Shown one piece after another: positions 17,638 through 26,144 of a stretch of DNA of 64,000 nucleotides (its first letter is position 1; the number at the start of each line of letters is the position of its first letter). The stretch spans positions 4,120,001 through 4,184,000 of the forward strand of contig NZ_AP025032.1 in assembly GCF_019973775.1 (NCBI RefSeq). The letters are read 5' to 3'. The position numbers were made by a program, and so were the translations under genes. This stretch comes from Aureimonas sp. SA4125 (GTDB lineage Bacteria; Pseudomonadota; Alphaproteobacteria; Rhizobiales; Rhizobiaceae). The notes beneath the pieces are model-generated. The model made no database searches, was not told where the DNA came from, and saw only the letters and a list, made by a program, of their open reading frames with translations.

Positions 17638-18624
17638 CTATTTCGCCGGCGCCATCGTCTTCATCGCCTCGGCCATCCCCTCACAGGGATCGGCAAGATC
17701 GGCGCGCGGGGTGAACAGCACGAAGTCGTAGGGCGCCGGCGTGGCGGCGGAAATGCCGTAATCGGCGAGCGCGGTCTTGCCGTCAGAGACCTCCATCATC
17801 CCGATCGAGACGATCGTGGCATCCGGCTTGCGGGCGCGAAGGAGCGCCGGCACGGCATAGTCGGTGCGAACGTGCCCGGCGCCCGCGATGAGGAGGCCAT
17901 GGCGGTGCCCCGAGGCTTCGATCAAAGCCTTCGCCAACGCCCCGTCGCGCGCCCGCTGCACCATCAGCATCGGCGCAAGCGCCTCGTCCGGCAGAAGCCC
18001 GCAATGCGAGGCCTTCAGTTCAGCCGTCAACGTCTCCTCGGTGCCGCCCGGCATCGGCCCGTCGAGCCCGAGCCGCCCGACCTCCCCAGCCGGCAGGGAT
18101 TTCACGCCCTCGCGACCGATCCGCCTTATGGTTTCGCGGCCGAGATCGCCGGCATGAAGGGGAAGCCTGTGCGCCATCGCAGCGGCAACGACCGGGCGGT
18201 ACATGGCAAAATCCGGCCAGCCCCGCTCCGTCCACTTCACCGCCGCGCCAAAGCCCTCCGCCGTCGCGCCGGGTCTGGCGAGAAAGGTGTCGAGTGCAGG
18301 AGCCTCGTCGGCGGAGATCATCTCGAACACCACGGCCGGGCGCCGGCCGGCCGCCACCCACGCCTCGACGATCCCTGCCTGGATGGCATGATGGTCGGGA
18401 TTGGTGTGGATCTCGCCGGCAAGAACGAAGTCGGCGCCGCCCAGCGCCGCGGTCAAGGCTGCCGCATCGCTGCGCCTGCCGTCGCCGCTCCAGAGGGAGC
18501 CGACGAGCGGATTGTCCTGGAAATGCGCCGAGAGCCATTCCGACGGCATCTCGAAGGCAGCGGCAGGAGCGCTCAGCACCAAGGTGAGCGACAGAGCTTG
18601 TACCAGCCGGCGGAGAGACTTCAT
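17638..18624 (-). CDS. ChaN-family putative heme/iron-binding lipoprotein-like protein
   Basis: 328 residues with an N-terminal signal sequence (LVQALSLTLVLSAPAAA). The ChaN/Tiki-like fold is indicated by LAGEIHTNPDHH (GExH signature), VVFEMISADE, and LIAGAGHVRTDYAVP near the C-terminus. ChaN of Campylobacter binds heme, and relatives are implicated in heme uptake; no lipobox Cys is evident here. It is divergent from a GlcG/HbpS-like gene whose relatives also bind heme, which suggests a shared heme-related role. Confidence 0.82.
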   Translation of the reverse strand: MKSLRRLVQALSLTLVLSAPAAAFEMPSEWLSAHFQDNPLVGSLWSGDGRRSDAAALTAALGGADFVLAGEIHTNPDHHAIQAGIVEAWVAAGRRPAVVFEMISADEAPALDTFLARPGATAEGFGAAVKWTERGWPDFAMYRPVVAAAMAHRLPLHAGDLGRETIRRIGREGVKSLPAGEVGRLGLDGPMPGGTEETLTAELKASHCGLLPDEALAPMLMVQRARDGALAKALIEASGHRHGLLIAGAGHVRTDYAVPALLRARKPDATIVSIGMMEVSDGKTALADYGISAATPAPYDFVLFTPRADLADPCEGMAEAMKTMAPAK

Positions 18625-18863
18625 CGGCCACTTTCATGCAAAGCTGCGGTGGATGCGGCGGCAGCCCGCCGCCATCGCCTTTTCCGGTCGCGACGCGTTA
18701 GATATAGACATTCCTCGGCGGCGAACGAGACGCGAAGTCACACGCGGCCATTGCTCCGGCCCGGGGGTCGTTTATGGATAGCACGACATCCGGCGGAAGC
18801 TGGAACCGATCATCTCCGTCGCTGCCGGCCGCCGGCGCGCGAACGACCGCAGGAAAGACACGC

Positions 18864-19292
18864 ATGACCCTCACCCTCGCCCATGCCCGCATCATCATCA
18901 AGGCCGCTTTCGACAAGGGCGTGGAGATGGGCCTGAAGCCGCTGACGATCGCCGTCCTCGATGCTGGCGGCTCGCTGATCGCGCTGGAGCGGATGGACGG
19001 CGCGAGCCCGATGCGGCCCGATATCGCCGTCGGCAAGGCCAATGGCGCGGTGCAACTCGGCATGGGCTCGCGCGCCCTGCAGACTCGCGCCGAGACCCAG
19101 CCCTTCTTCATCCAGGCGATGAACGCGCTCGCCGGCGGATCGCTGGTGCCGGTGCCGGGCGGCGTTCTGGTGCGGGGCAAGGACGGCCGCGTTCTCGGCG
19201 CCGTCGGCATCACCGGCGACACGTCGGACAATGACGAGGCCTGCGCCGTCGCCGGCATCGAGACCGCCGGCCTCACCGCCGACCACGGGTAG
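18864..19292 (+). CDS. GlcG/HbpS-family heme-binding-like protein
   Basis: 142 residues, single-domain GlcG/HbpS family. Typical blocks are LTLAHARIIIKAAFDKGVEM, TIAVLDAGGSLIALERMDGA, PVPGGVLVRG and GAVGITGDTSDNDEACAVAGI. HbpS binds heme in Streptomyces; GlcG is encoded with glycolate oxidase in enterobacteria. ATG at 18864 is chosen; the ORF extends upstream without homology. It is divergent from chaN across a 240-base gap, with cysG following on the same strand 190 bases on. Confidence 0.85.
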   Translation: MTLTLAHARIIIKAAFDKGVEMGLKPLTIAVLDAGGSLIALERMDGASPMRPDIAVGKANGAVQLGMGSRALQTRAETQPFFIQAMNALAGGSLVPVPGGVLVRGKDGRVLGAVGITGDTSDNDEACAVAGIETAGLTADHG

Positions 19293-19479
19293 GCCGACCG
19301 CAACGCATCAGAGCCGACCGGCCGGGACGGGATTTCCCCCCCGGCCGGCAAACTGGCAAAAGCAATCCTCGACAGGCCCCCTCCCCGCGCCGACATTGCG
19401 GACCTGGGCGAGGATGAACCCCTTGCCTGTCTGAACCCCCTGCCTGTCTGACGAGAGAGACAGCCCGCACAGGAGCGAG

Positions 19480-20994
19480 ATGAGCAACGACCGCCGCCCT
19501 GCCGAAATGCGCCTCGTTTCCGCCGACGCAGCGCAGACGCGCGCCGCGCGCCGGATCGAGCCGCTGGCGACGCTGCCGGTGTTCTTCGATCTGGCCGGCA
19601 AGCGCGTCGCCATGGCCGGCGGCGGCGCGGGCGCGGCGTGGAAGGCCGAGCTTCTGGCAGCGGCCGGCGCTGCGGTCGTGCTCGACGTGCCCCTGGACGA
19701 GATCGGCGAGGAGATGGCGGCGCTGATCGCCGCCGGTCCCGTGGCGGGTTCGATCACGCACCGCGACCGCCCGTGGAGCCTCGACAGTTTCGACGGCGCA
19801 TCGCTCGCCGTCGCCGATTGCGACAGCGACGCCGCGGCACAGGCGTTCTTCTGTGCCGCCCGCGCCGCGGGCGTTCCGGTCAATGTCATCGACAAGCCGG
19901 CCTTTTGCGAATTCCGCTTCGGCACCATCGTCAACCGCTCGCCCGCCGTCATCGGCATCTCCACCGACGGCGCTGCCCCGATCCTCGGCCAGGCCATCCG
20001 CCGCCGCATCGAGACGCTTCTGCCGCGCGCCCTCTCCGGCTGGGCGGCGCTGGCCGCCAGCGTGCGCGGCGAGGTGATGGCAAGGCTCGACGCCGGTCCT
20101 CGCCGCCGCAGCTTCTGGGAGAACTTCTCCTCCCGCGCCTTTACCGGACGGGTGCCGGATCTTGCCGACACCACGGCGCTCGCCGCCCTTGTCGACGGCC
20201 TGGCCGCCTCGCCGGAGGCCGGCGGACGCGTCACCCTCGTCGGCGCCGGTCCCGGCGAAGCCGAGTTGCTGACGCTGAAGGCCGTCCGGGCGCTGCAGGC
20301 GGCCGACGTCATCCTCTTCGACGATCTCGTCTCGGACGAGATCCTGGAACTTGCCCGGCGCGAGGCCAAGCGCATGCTCGTCGGCAAGCGCGCGGCGCGC
20401 GAGAGCTGCCGCCAGGAAGACATCAATGCCCTGATGATCCAGTTCGCACGGGCCGGAAAGCATGTGGTGCGCCTGAAATCCGGCGATGTCGGCGTGTTCG
20501 GCCGGGCCGGCGAGGAGATCGCGGCGCTGGAGGCGGAGGGCATTCCCGTCGCAATCGTTCCCGGCATCACCGCCGCCTCGGCGCTCGCCGCCGGTTTCGG
20601 CGTGTCGCTGACCCACCGCGACCGGGCCACCCAGGTGCGCTTCGTCACCGGCCATTCGAAGAAGGGCGGCCTGCCCGAGGATCTCGACTGGCGGGCGCTT
20701 GCCGACGACCACGCCACCACCGTCTTCTACATGGGCGGCCGCATGGCGCCGAAGATTGCGGCCATGCTCATGGCCCATGGCCTGCCCGCCGAGACGCCCG
20801 TCGCCGTCGCCGCCAACATTTCGCGCGCCGACGAGTCGCGCGGCACCGGCCACCTCGCCGACCTTGGCGCCATCGTCGCCAGAATCGGCGTCGACCGGCC
20901 GATCCTCATCGGCGTCGGCCGGGTGTTCCAGGATTGTGTCGCCGCCGTCGAAACCGCCGGGGTGGAGCCCCGGAACGCCGCGGCCGAGGCCTGA
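19480..20994 (+). CDS. cysG: siroheme synthase CysG (bifunctional)
   Basis: 504 residues. The N-terminal half (about 30-215) is the precorrin-2 dehydrogenase/ferrochelatase, with GKRVAMAGGGAGAAWKAELL as NAD-binding loop and the NVIDKPAFCEF motif. The C-terminal half (from about 245) is the SAM uroporphyrinogen-III methyltransferase: VTLVGAGPGEAELLTLKAVRAL, VVRLKSGDVGVFGR, and VPGITAASALAAGFGVSLTHR. It makes siroheme from uroporphyrinogen III for sulfite and nitrite reductases. ATG at 19480 has AGGAGCG upstream. No reductase is in the window, unlike many relatives where cysG precedes cysI. Confidence 0.96.
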   Translation: MSNDRRPAEMRLVSADAAQTRAARRIEPLATLPVFFDLAGKRVAMAGGGAGAAWKAELLAAAGAAVVLDVPLDEIGEEMAALIAAGPVAGSITHRDRPWSLDSFDGASLAVADCDSDAAAQAFFCAARAAGVPVNVIDKPAFCEFRFGTIVNRSPAVIGISTDGAAPILGQAIRRRIETLLPRALSGWAALAASVRGEVMARLDAGPRRRSFWENFSSRAFTGRVPDLADTTALAALVDGLAASPEAGGRVTLVGAGPGEAELLTLKAVRALQAADVILFDDLVSDEILELARREAKRMLVGKRAARESCRQEDINALMIQFARAGKHVVRLKSGDVGVFGRAGEEIAALEAEGIPVAIVPGITAASALAAGFGVSLTHRDRATQVRFVTGHSKKGGLPEDLDWRALADDHATTVFYMGGRMAPKIAAMLMAHGLPAETPVAVAANISRADESRGTGHLADLGAIVARIGVDRPILIGVGRVFQDCVAAVETAGVEPRNAAAEA

Positions 20995-21008
20995 CGGGAC
21001 GATCGGGA

Positions 21009-21653
21009 ATGACCAGGACGCTCTCGGCCGACACGCTCATCGCACGCCTACTGGCCGACGCCGGCAAAGGCAGCCGCCTTCTCGTCGCCTTGGCCGGCCC
21101 GCCCGGCGCCGGCAAGTCCACCACCACGGCCACCTTGGCCGACCGGCTCAATGCCGCAACCCCCGGCCTCTGCGGCGTGTTGGCGATGGACGGCTATCAC
21201 TTCGACGATGCCGTGCTGCATTCGCGCGGACACCGCCCGCGCAAGGGGGCGCCCTTCACCTTCGATCTCGGCGGCCTCCGCGCGATGCTCCAGCGTCTGA
21301 AGGCCGACGACGGCACGGACATCGCCGTCCCCCTCTTCGACCGCAAGATCGAAATCGCCCGCGCCGGCGCCGCCATCATTCCCGGCACGGCCCGCATCGT
21401 TCTGGTCGAAGGCAATTACCTCCTCCTCGACGAACCCGGCTGGTGCGACCTGAAGCCGCTGTTCGACGTCACCGTGATGCTCGTTGCCGATCCTGCGGTC
21501 CTTGAGGCCCGGCTCACCGAGCGCTGGATGGGGTTCGGGCTCGAAGGCGAGGACATGCGGCAGAAGATGGAAGGCAACGACCTTCCGAATCTGCGCCTTG
21601 TCCTCGACCACAGCCTGCCCGCGGATTTCTGCCTGCGCACGGACGCGGGGTAA
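21009..21653 (+). CDS. P-loop nucleoside/fructose/pantothenate-type kinase
   Basis: 214 residues of the uridine kinase-like P-loop family. Walker A is LAGPPGAGKSTTTATL; then LAMDGYHFDDAVL with the family's substrate-side DGYH, VPLFDRKIEIA, and VLVEGNYLLLDEPGW. The closest named relatives are E. coli YggC and rhizobial FrcK (fructose kinase). The substrate cannot be decided from sequence. It begins 14 bases after cysG and is probably co-transcribed with it. Its start at 21009 is set by the short leader before the P-loop. Confidence 0.87.
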   Translation: MTRTLSADTLIARLLADAGKGSRLLVALAGPPGAGKSTTTATLADRLNAATPGLCGVLAMDGYHFDDAVLHSRGHRPRKGAPFTFDLGGLRAMLQRLKADDGTDIAVPLFDRKIEIARAGAAIIPGTARIVLVEGNYLLLDEPGWCDLKPLFDVTVMLVADPAVLEARLTERWMGFGLEGEDMRQKMEGNDLPNLRLVLDHSLPADFCLRTDAG

Positions 21654-21690
21654 GCGTTCGATTTCCAATCCAGCGCTGGGCCGAAGCTGC

Positions 21691-21840
21691 TTCTTCTCCC
21701 CTCCGGGAGAAGGTCGCGGGAGCGCGATGAGGGGCGGCGCAGCCGACATCATCACAGTCATCCGCACCGCATGAGATACAGCCGCCTTCGGCGCCCCTCA
21801 TCGGCCTGCCGGCCACTTCTCCCCGGCGGGGAGAAGAACA
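21691..21840. repeat. intergenic inverted repeat, family A
   Basis: The left part carries a hairpin CTTCTCCCCTCCGGGAGAAG, the right part CTTCTCCCCGGCGGGGAGAAG; between them are GATGAGGGGCG and its inverse CGCCCCTCAT. The whole stretch is therefore a large imperfect inverted repeat between two convergent genes. Similar hairpin repeats are abundant in Hyphomicrobiales genomes; it may also terminate transcription from both sides. Confidence 0.65.
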
Positions 21841-21878
21841 GGCGTCACCGTCGCGGCCACAGCGGCTGGCTGGAGCCC

Positions 21879-23057
21879 CTACTCTGCCGCGAGCGGCTTC
21901 ACCCAGCGGCTGGAGCAGACGATCTTCGAGCGGTCGCAGCGGTCGGCATAGCGGCGGGCAATGGCGACGACCTCGTTCATCAGCCCGTCCGAGAGCTTCG
22001 TCGGGGTGAGGCCGAGGCCGATCAGCGTGTCGTTGGCGACGACGAGATCGTTTTCCGAAGCCTCCTTGCGCGGATTGTCGAGATGCTCGACCGGCACACC
22101 CGTCATGCCCGAAATCATCTCGGCGAGATCGCGGATGCGGTGCGTCTCGGTCATCTGGTTCATGATCCGCACGCGGCTGCCGCGTTCGGGCGGCGTCGAG
22201 ACGGCGCGCTCGATGCAGCGGACGGTGTCGCGGATGTGGATGAAGGCGCGCGTCTGCCCGCCGGTGCCGTGGACCGTCAGCGGATGCCCGATCGCCGCCT
22301 GCATCAGAAAGCGGTTCAGCACCGTGCCGTAGTCGCCGTCATAGTCGAAGCGGTTGACGAGGCGCTCGTCGAGCTCGGTCTCCTCGGTCGTCGTGCCCCA
22401 GACGATGCCCTGGTGGAGGTCGGTGATCGCCAGCGCGTCGTTCTTGGCATAGTAGAGGAACAGCAGCTGATCGAGCGTCTTGGTCATGTGGTAGACCGAG
22501 CCGGGATCGACCGGGTAGAGGATCTCGACATCGGTCGAGACGCCGCCCGAATGCAGCGTCGCGTCGATATAACCCTCGGGAATGCGCATCCCCTTGGCCT
22601 TGCCGTAGCCGTAGACGCCCATGGTGCCGAGATGGACGAGATGGGCGTCGGGCGCGGCCTCCACCATGGCGCAGAGCACCGAATGCGTCGCGTTGACGTT
22701 GTTGTCAACGGTGTAGCGCTTGTGGCGCGGCGACTTCATCGAATAGGGCGCGGCCCGCTGCTCGGCGAAGTGCACGATCGCGTCGGGCTGCAGGTCGCGG
22801 AACAGCGCCTCCATTTCGTCGTAGTCGCGGGCGACGTCGAGGGCGACGAAATCGATCGGCGTGTTGCGCGTCTCGCGCCAGGCGCTGAGTCGCTCCTCGA
22901 TCGGGGCGATCGGCGTCAGGCTCGCCGCGCCGAGTTCGATGTCGGTGGCGCGGCGCACGAGATTGTCGACGATCGTGACCTCATGGCCCTGAGCGGAGAG
23001 ATGCAGCGCGGTCGGCCAGCCGCAGAAGCCGTCACCGCCGAGGACGATAATCTTCAT
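21879..23057 (-). CDS. sqdB: UDP-sulfoquinovose synthase SqdB
   Basis: 392 residues of the extended SDR/epimerase family. The NAD-binding loop is VLGGDGFCGWPTALHLS, the catalytic pair is in VYHMTKTLDQ (Tyr-x3-Lys), and SqdB-specific blocks include IVHFAEQRAAPYSMKS, GYGKAKGMRIPEGYI and FDYDGDYGTVLNRFLMQ. It makes UDP-sulfoquinovose from UDP-glucose and sulfite for sulfolipid headgroups. The start at 23057 (MKIIVLGGDGF) is set by the nucleotide-binding loop; the frame is open far upstream only because it lies opposite the divergent glycosyltransferase. Confidence 0.95.
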   Translation of the reverse strand: MKIIVLGGDGFCGWPTALHLSAQGHEVTIVDNLVRRATDIELGAASLTPIAPIEERLSAWRETRNTPIDFVALDVARDYDEMEALFRDLQPDAIVHFAEQRAAPYSMKSPRHKRYTVDNNVNATHSVLCAMVEAAPDAHLVHLGTMGVYGYGKAKGMRIPEGYIDATLHSGGVSTDVEILYPVDPGSVYHMTKTLDQLLFLYYAKNDALAITDLHQGIVWGTTTEETELDERLVNRFDYDGDYGTVLNRFLMQAAIGHPLTVHGTGGQTRAFIHIRDTVRCIERAVSTPPERGSRVRIMNQMTETHRIRDLAEMISGMTGVPVEHLDNPRKEASENDLVVANDTLIGLGLTPTKLSDGLMNEVVAIARRYADRCDRSKIVCSSRWVKPLAAE

Positions 23058-23174
23058 CTCTGATCCACTCCACTCGAACGCGGGCCGCCGGCCGATACGC
23101 CGGTCTTTGCATGCCCTAGCATCCCGATATAGATCGGCCCAAGCCATTCGCAGCCTCACGCCCAAGGAAATTCG

Positions 23175-24212
23175 ATGCGCATCCTGATCCCGACCGACGC
23201 TGCGGCGCCGCAGATCAACGGTGTCGTCCGTGTGTTCGAGACGACGGCGAGGCATCTCGAGGCCGACGGGCACGTGGTCGAGGTGATCGGGCCGGACCGT
23301 TTTGCGACGACGTTTGCGGCCCCCGGCTATCCCGAAGTACGCCTCGCCATGACGCTCGGCCGCGCTCTTCCGGACATGATCGAGGCGTTTCGGCCGGACG
23401 CCATCCACATCACCGTCGAGGGGCCGATCGGCCTGGCCGCGCGCCACTATTGCGTCAAGCGCGGCCTCCCCTTCACCACTTCCTTCCACACCCGCTTCGG
23501 CGACTATTTCGCCATGCGCCTCGGCTTCGGCACGGGCCCCGCCTATGCCGCGCAGCGCTGGTTCCACAATGCCGGACAGGGCTTCATGGTGCAGACGGCG
23601 ACGCTGGAGCGCCAGCTTGCCGCCCGCGGCTTTCGCAACATCCGGAGCTGGGGCCGCGCCGTCGACACTGAGGCGTTTTATCCGCACCGGGAGACGCCCG
23701 GCTTCGACGCCGACTTCCTGAACCTGCCGCGGCCGATCTTCCTCTATGTCGGCCGCGTCTCGACCGAGAAGAACCTGCCGGCCTTCTTCTCGCTCGATCT
23801 GCCCGGGTCGAAGGTCGTCGTCGGCGACGGACCGGCCGCTGCCGCTCTCGCAAAATCCTTTCCGGACGTGCATTTCCTCGGCTACCGCCATGGCGCGGAT
23901 CTCGCCCGGCATTTTTCCGCCGCCGACGTGTTTGTCTTCCCCTCGCGCTTCGAGACCTTCGGCCTCGTGGTGCTGGAGGCGCTGGCCTGCGGCACGCCGG
24001 TCGCCGCCTTCCCCGTCCAGGGCCCGCGCGACATCGTCGGCGGCACGCCGCACGGCGTCCTCTCGGAGGACCTACGCGCCGCGGCGCTGGAAGCGCTCGC
24101 GATCGACCGCGAGGGATGCCGGCGCTTCGCCGAGAGCTTCTCCTGGGCCGAGTGCACGCGGCAGTTCGCGCAGAATCTCGTGCCGATCCCGCCCTCGGCC
24201 TGGGCGGGCTGA
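23175..24212 (+). CDS. GT4 glycosyltransferase, probable sulfolipid or glucuronolipid synthase
   Basis: 345 residues with GT-B fold features. The N-terminal part has DAAAPQINGVVRVFETTARHLE, typical of diacylglycerol glycosyltransferases of the SqdX type; the C-terminal nucleotide-sugar site has FLYVGRVSTEKNLPAFF and the E-x7-E motif in FPSRFETFGLVVLEALACGTPV. It is divergent from sqdB across 117 bases, so transfer of a sulfoquinovosyl or related sugar to diacylglycerol is a fair inference. A related Agrobacterium enzyme makes glucuronosyl diacylglycerol, so the donor is uncertain. Confidence 0.85.
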   Translation: MRILIPTDAAAPQINGVVRVFETTARHLEADGHVVEVIGPDRFATTFAAPGYPEVRLAMTLGRALPDMIEAFRPDAIHITVEGPIGLAARHYCVKRGLPFTTSFHTRFGDYFAMRLGFGTGPAYAAQRWFHNAGQGFMVQTATLERQLAARGFRNIRSWGRAVDTEAFYPHRETPGFDADFLNLPRPIFLYVGRVSTEKNLPAFFSLDLPGSKVVVGDGPAAAALAKSFPDVHFLGYRHGADLARHFSAADVFVFPSRFETFGLVVLEALACGTPVAAFPVQGPRDIVGGTPHGVLSEDLRAAALEALAIDREGCRRFAESFSWAECTRQFAQNLVPIPPSAWAG

Positions 24213-24637
24213 GCCCGAGCCGCCTGAGGCCGAGACGATTATGTCGAAGCCTGCCAATCCGACACCGGCACCGGCCATCTTCAGACAGCGTTGATTTCGT
24301 CATCCTCGTGCGTAGCGCGGGGATCCATGCCGAGACGGGGGACGGGCGTCGGCCCAGTTCGTCGGGATACCCAGCCAAATCCTGACCCCGAGAGTGAACA
24401 CCAGCGCGATGGCATGGATCCCCGGGGCCAGGGCCCCAGGATGACGAGGGCCGGAGGTCGGCGGCCGACAATCACCGCTCGTTCCGCGTGGATGGCCCGT
24501 GGTGAAAGCGGCGACACGGGCGGAGGCGGCATGGCCGATCCCGCAGCACACCCGGCCGCCATGCAGGAACAGGGGTGCCGGGAGCCCCCGTCTCCTGCTA
24601 AGGCCCCCAAACACGCGCATGTCCAAGGAATGCCCCG
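24213..24637. repeat. intergenic inverted repeat, family B copy 1
   Basis: No gene is supported in this 425-base gap. It contains an inverted repeat: CGTCATCCT followed by GGATCCATGC near 24299-24330, and the inverse GGCATGGATCC followed by CAGGATGACG near 24411-24447. A second copy of the same design lies at 48712-48850. The spacer between arms differs in sequence between the copies. Confidence 0.6.
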
Positions 24638-25789
24638 ATGTCACCCCTGTCGCGCCTCCTCCTCGGCGGTTTCCTGACGCTCGCCGTGGTGATGGGCGTC
24701 GGGCGCTTCTACTACACGCCGCTGCTGCCGATCATGCGCGCCGAGCACGGGTTCGGCGTCGATACCGCCGGCCTCATCGCCGGCTTTAACTTTGCCGGCT
24801 ACCTCTTGGGCTCGCTCCTCGTCACCCTCGTCTCGGGCGCGGCGATGCGGCTCGCCACCTTCCGCCTCGGCCTCGTCCTCAGCGTGGCGACGACATTGGC
24901 CATGGGATTCACCGAAAACCTGCCGCTCTGGTACGCGCTGCGCGCCCTGTCGGGCATCGCCAGCGCGCTCGCGATGATCTCGGCCGCCGGCATCATCGCC
25001 GAAGCGCTCGCCAGGATCGGACAGGAGGCGCGCATCGGCTGGGTGTTCGGCGGCGTCGGCTCGGGCATCGCCGCCTCCGGCCTTCTCGTCCACCTCGCCG
25101 AGCCGCATCTTTCCGCAGCCAGCCTCTGGATCGCCGCCGGCCTCGGCTGCGCCGCGCTGCTGCCGGTGATGCTCGCCTTCGTCGGCGACCGCGACCTCCA
25201 GGCCTTCGCCCGCACCCACCCCCACACCAAGCGCATCCCCCGCCCGCTCCCCTTCTGGCCGCTGTTTGCGAGCTACACGGCAGAAGGCCTCGGCTATTCC
25301 GTCTTCGCCACCTTCATCGTCGCCATCGTCAAATCCCGCCCGGGCCTCGAAGACATCGGCAGCTGGGTCTGGATCATCGTCGGCCTCGCCGGCCTGCCGA
25401 GCTGCCTCTTCTGGAGCGCGCTGGCCGAACGCATCGGCTTCTCCCTCGCCCTCCTCCTCGCCTTCCTGACGCAGATCCTCGGCATCCCCTTGCCTGTCAT
25501 GAGCGACAGCGGCACCGCCGCGCTCGCCGCCGCCGTCCTCTTCGGCGGCACCTTCATCCCCATTACCCTCCTCACCATGCCGCTCGGCCGCAAAGGCCTG
25601 AACGGCCGCGGCTTCGCCGTCCTGACGGCGGGATTCGGCTTGGGTCAGATGCTGGGGCCGGTGGCGACGGGCTGGCTGGTGGAGGGGCCAGCGGACTACG
25701 ACACGGCGCTGCTGGCCTCGGCGGGGGTGGTCACGGCGGGCGCGGCGATGCTGGCGGTGGCGATGGCGAGGCGGGAGGGGGTGGCATAG
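24638..25789 (+). CDS. MFS transporter, YbfB/YjiJ family
   Basis: 383 residues with about 12 hydrophobic segments. The N-terminus MGVGRFYYTPLLPIM is the signature of the YbfB/YjiJ branch of the major facilitator superfamily, and ALRALSGIASALAMISAAGI and GWVFGGVGSGIAASGLLV match its membrane segments. It is an inner-membrane transporter of unknown substrate. It stands alone, and the cassette with the reverse transcriptase begins right after it. Confidence 0.9.
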   Translation: MSPLSRLLLGGFLTLAVVMGVGRFYYTPLLPIMRAEHGFGVDTAGLIAGFNFAGYLLGSLLVTLVSGAAMRLATFRLGLVLSVATTLAMGFTENLPLWYALRALSGIASALAMISAAGIIAEALARIGQEARIGWVFGGVGSGIAASGLLVHLAEPHLSAASLWIAAGLGCAALLPVMLAFVGDRDLQAFARTHPHTKRIPRPLPFWPLFASYTAEGLGYSVFATFIVAIVKSRPGLEDIGSWVWIIVGLAGLPSCLFWSALAERIGFSLALLLAFLTQILGIPLPVMSDSGTAALAAAVLFGGTFIPITLLTMPLGRKGLNGRGFAVLTAGFGLGQMLGPVATGWLVEGPADYDTALLASAGVVTAGAAMLAVAMARREGVA

Positions 25790-25899
25790 CGAGAGGTTGC
25801 GCCCCCTTCCAATGGCCCTGATCCTGAGCTTGGTGAAGGGCTAAACGCGGCTCACCGACAAACTTCTGCTGTTAATTATCGCTCTGGGCGATTTTCAAT

Positions 25900-25927
25900 T
25901 TGACATCCGTTGTCGCATCGTTAAGGT
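25900..25927 (+). promoter_or_regulatory. candidate sigma-70 promoter of the XRE-RT cassette
   Basis: A perfect -35 TTGACA (25900-25905), a 16-base spacer and a -10 TAAGGT (25922-25927). Transcription would start near 25934 and enter the structured leader. This is the best promoter match between the MFS gene and the reverse transcriptase cassette. Confidence 0.5.
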
Positions 25928-25933
25928 CGGGCT

Positions 25934-26141
25934 GTGGTGATTGCTCATGCTGAACCCGTCTAAATGTGGGGCCTGGAGCCCTGTGGGAACGCAGTGTTCC
26001 CGTTTCAATCCCGTGTCTGGCAGGGACCGTGGCCGCGCGCCGCACCCGTCGGGCTCCGGGTGCGGCATATTCGAGGTCAAACGTCGCTGAACAGTCCTCT
26101 GACTCAACGGGCGTCGGCAATAGTGCCGGCGGGATCAGAGG
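25934..26141 (+). ncRNA. structured leader, candidate retron msr-msd or regulatory RNA
   Basis: About 200 bases with several strong hairpins and no coding signal: GGGAAC/GTTCCC (25985-26001, 5-base loop), GCCGCACCC/GGGTGCGGC (26039-26066, nine perfect pairs) and a two-part stem 26096-26141 (CCTCTGA/TCAGAGG outside, GTCGGC/GCCGGC inside). Retron reverse transcriptases use a structured non-coding RNA encoded upstream, so this is the obvious candidate. Against a standard msr-msd, I cannot find convincing a1/a2 end repeats or place the branch guanosine. A cis-regulatory leader is the alternative. Confidence 0.4.
26096..26141 (+). promoter_or_regulatory. stem that sequesters the Shine-Dalgarno of the small membrane ORF
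   Basis: CCTCTGA (26096-26102) pairs perfectly with TCAGAGG (26135-26141), which contains the AGAGG ribosome binding site. An inner stem GTCGGC/GCCGGC (26113-26130, one G-U pair) stabilises it. Before the IS insertion this AGAGG would have lain 8 bases upstream of the ATG now at 27084, so the stem would have held translation of the peptide low. Confidence 0.5.
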
Positions 26142-26144
26142 TAA

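Noticed and set aside
23058..24053. Extension of the sqdB frame to 724 residues
   Set aside because: The extra part is antisense to the divergent glycosyltransferase; the SqdB nucleotide-binding loop starts at the Met at 23057.
25818..26138. CTGATCC / GGATCAG as a1/a2 pair
   Set aside because: Only seven bases, outside the predicted transcript and expected by chance at this distance.
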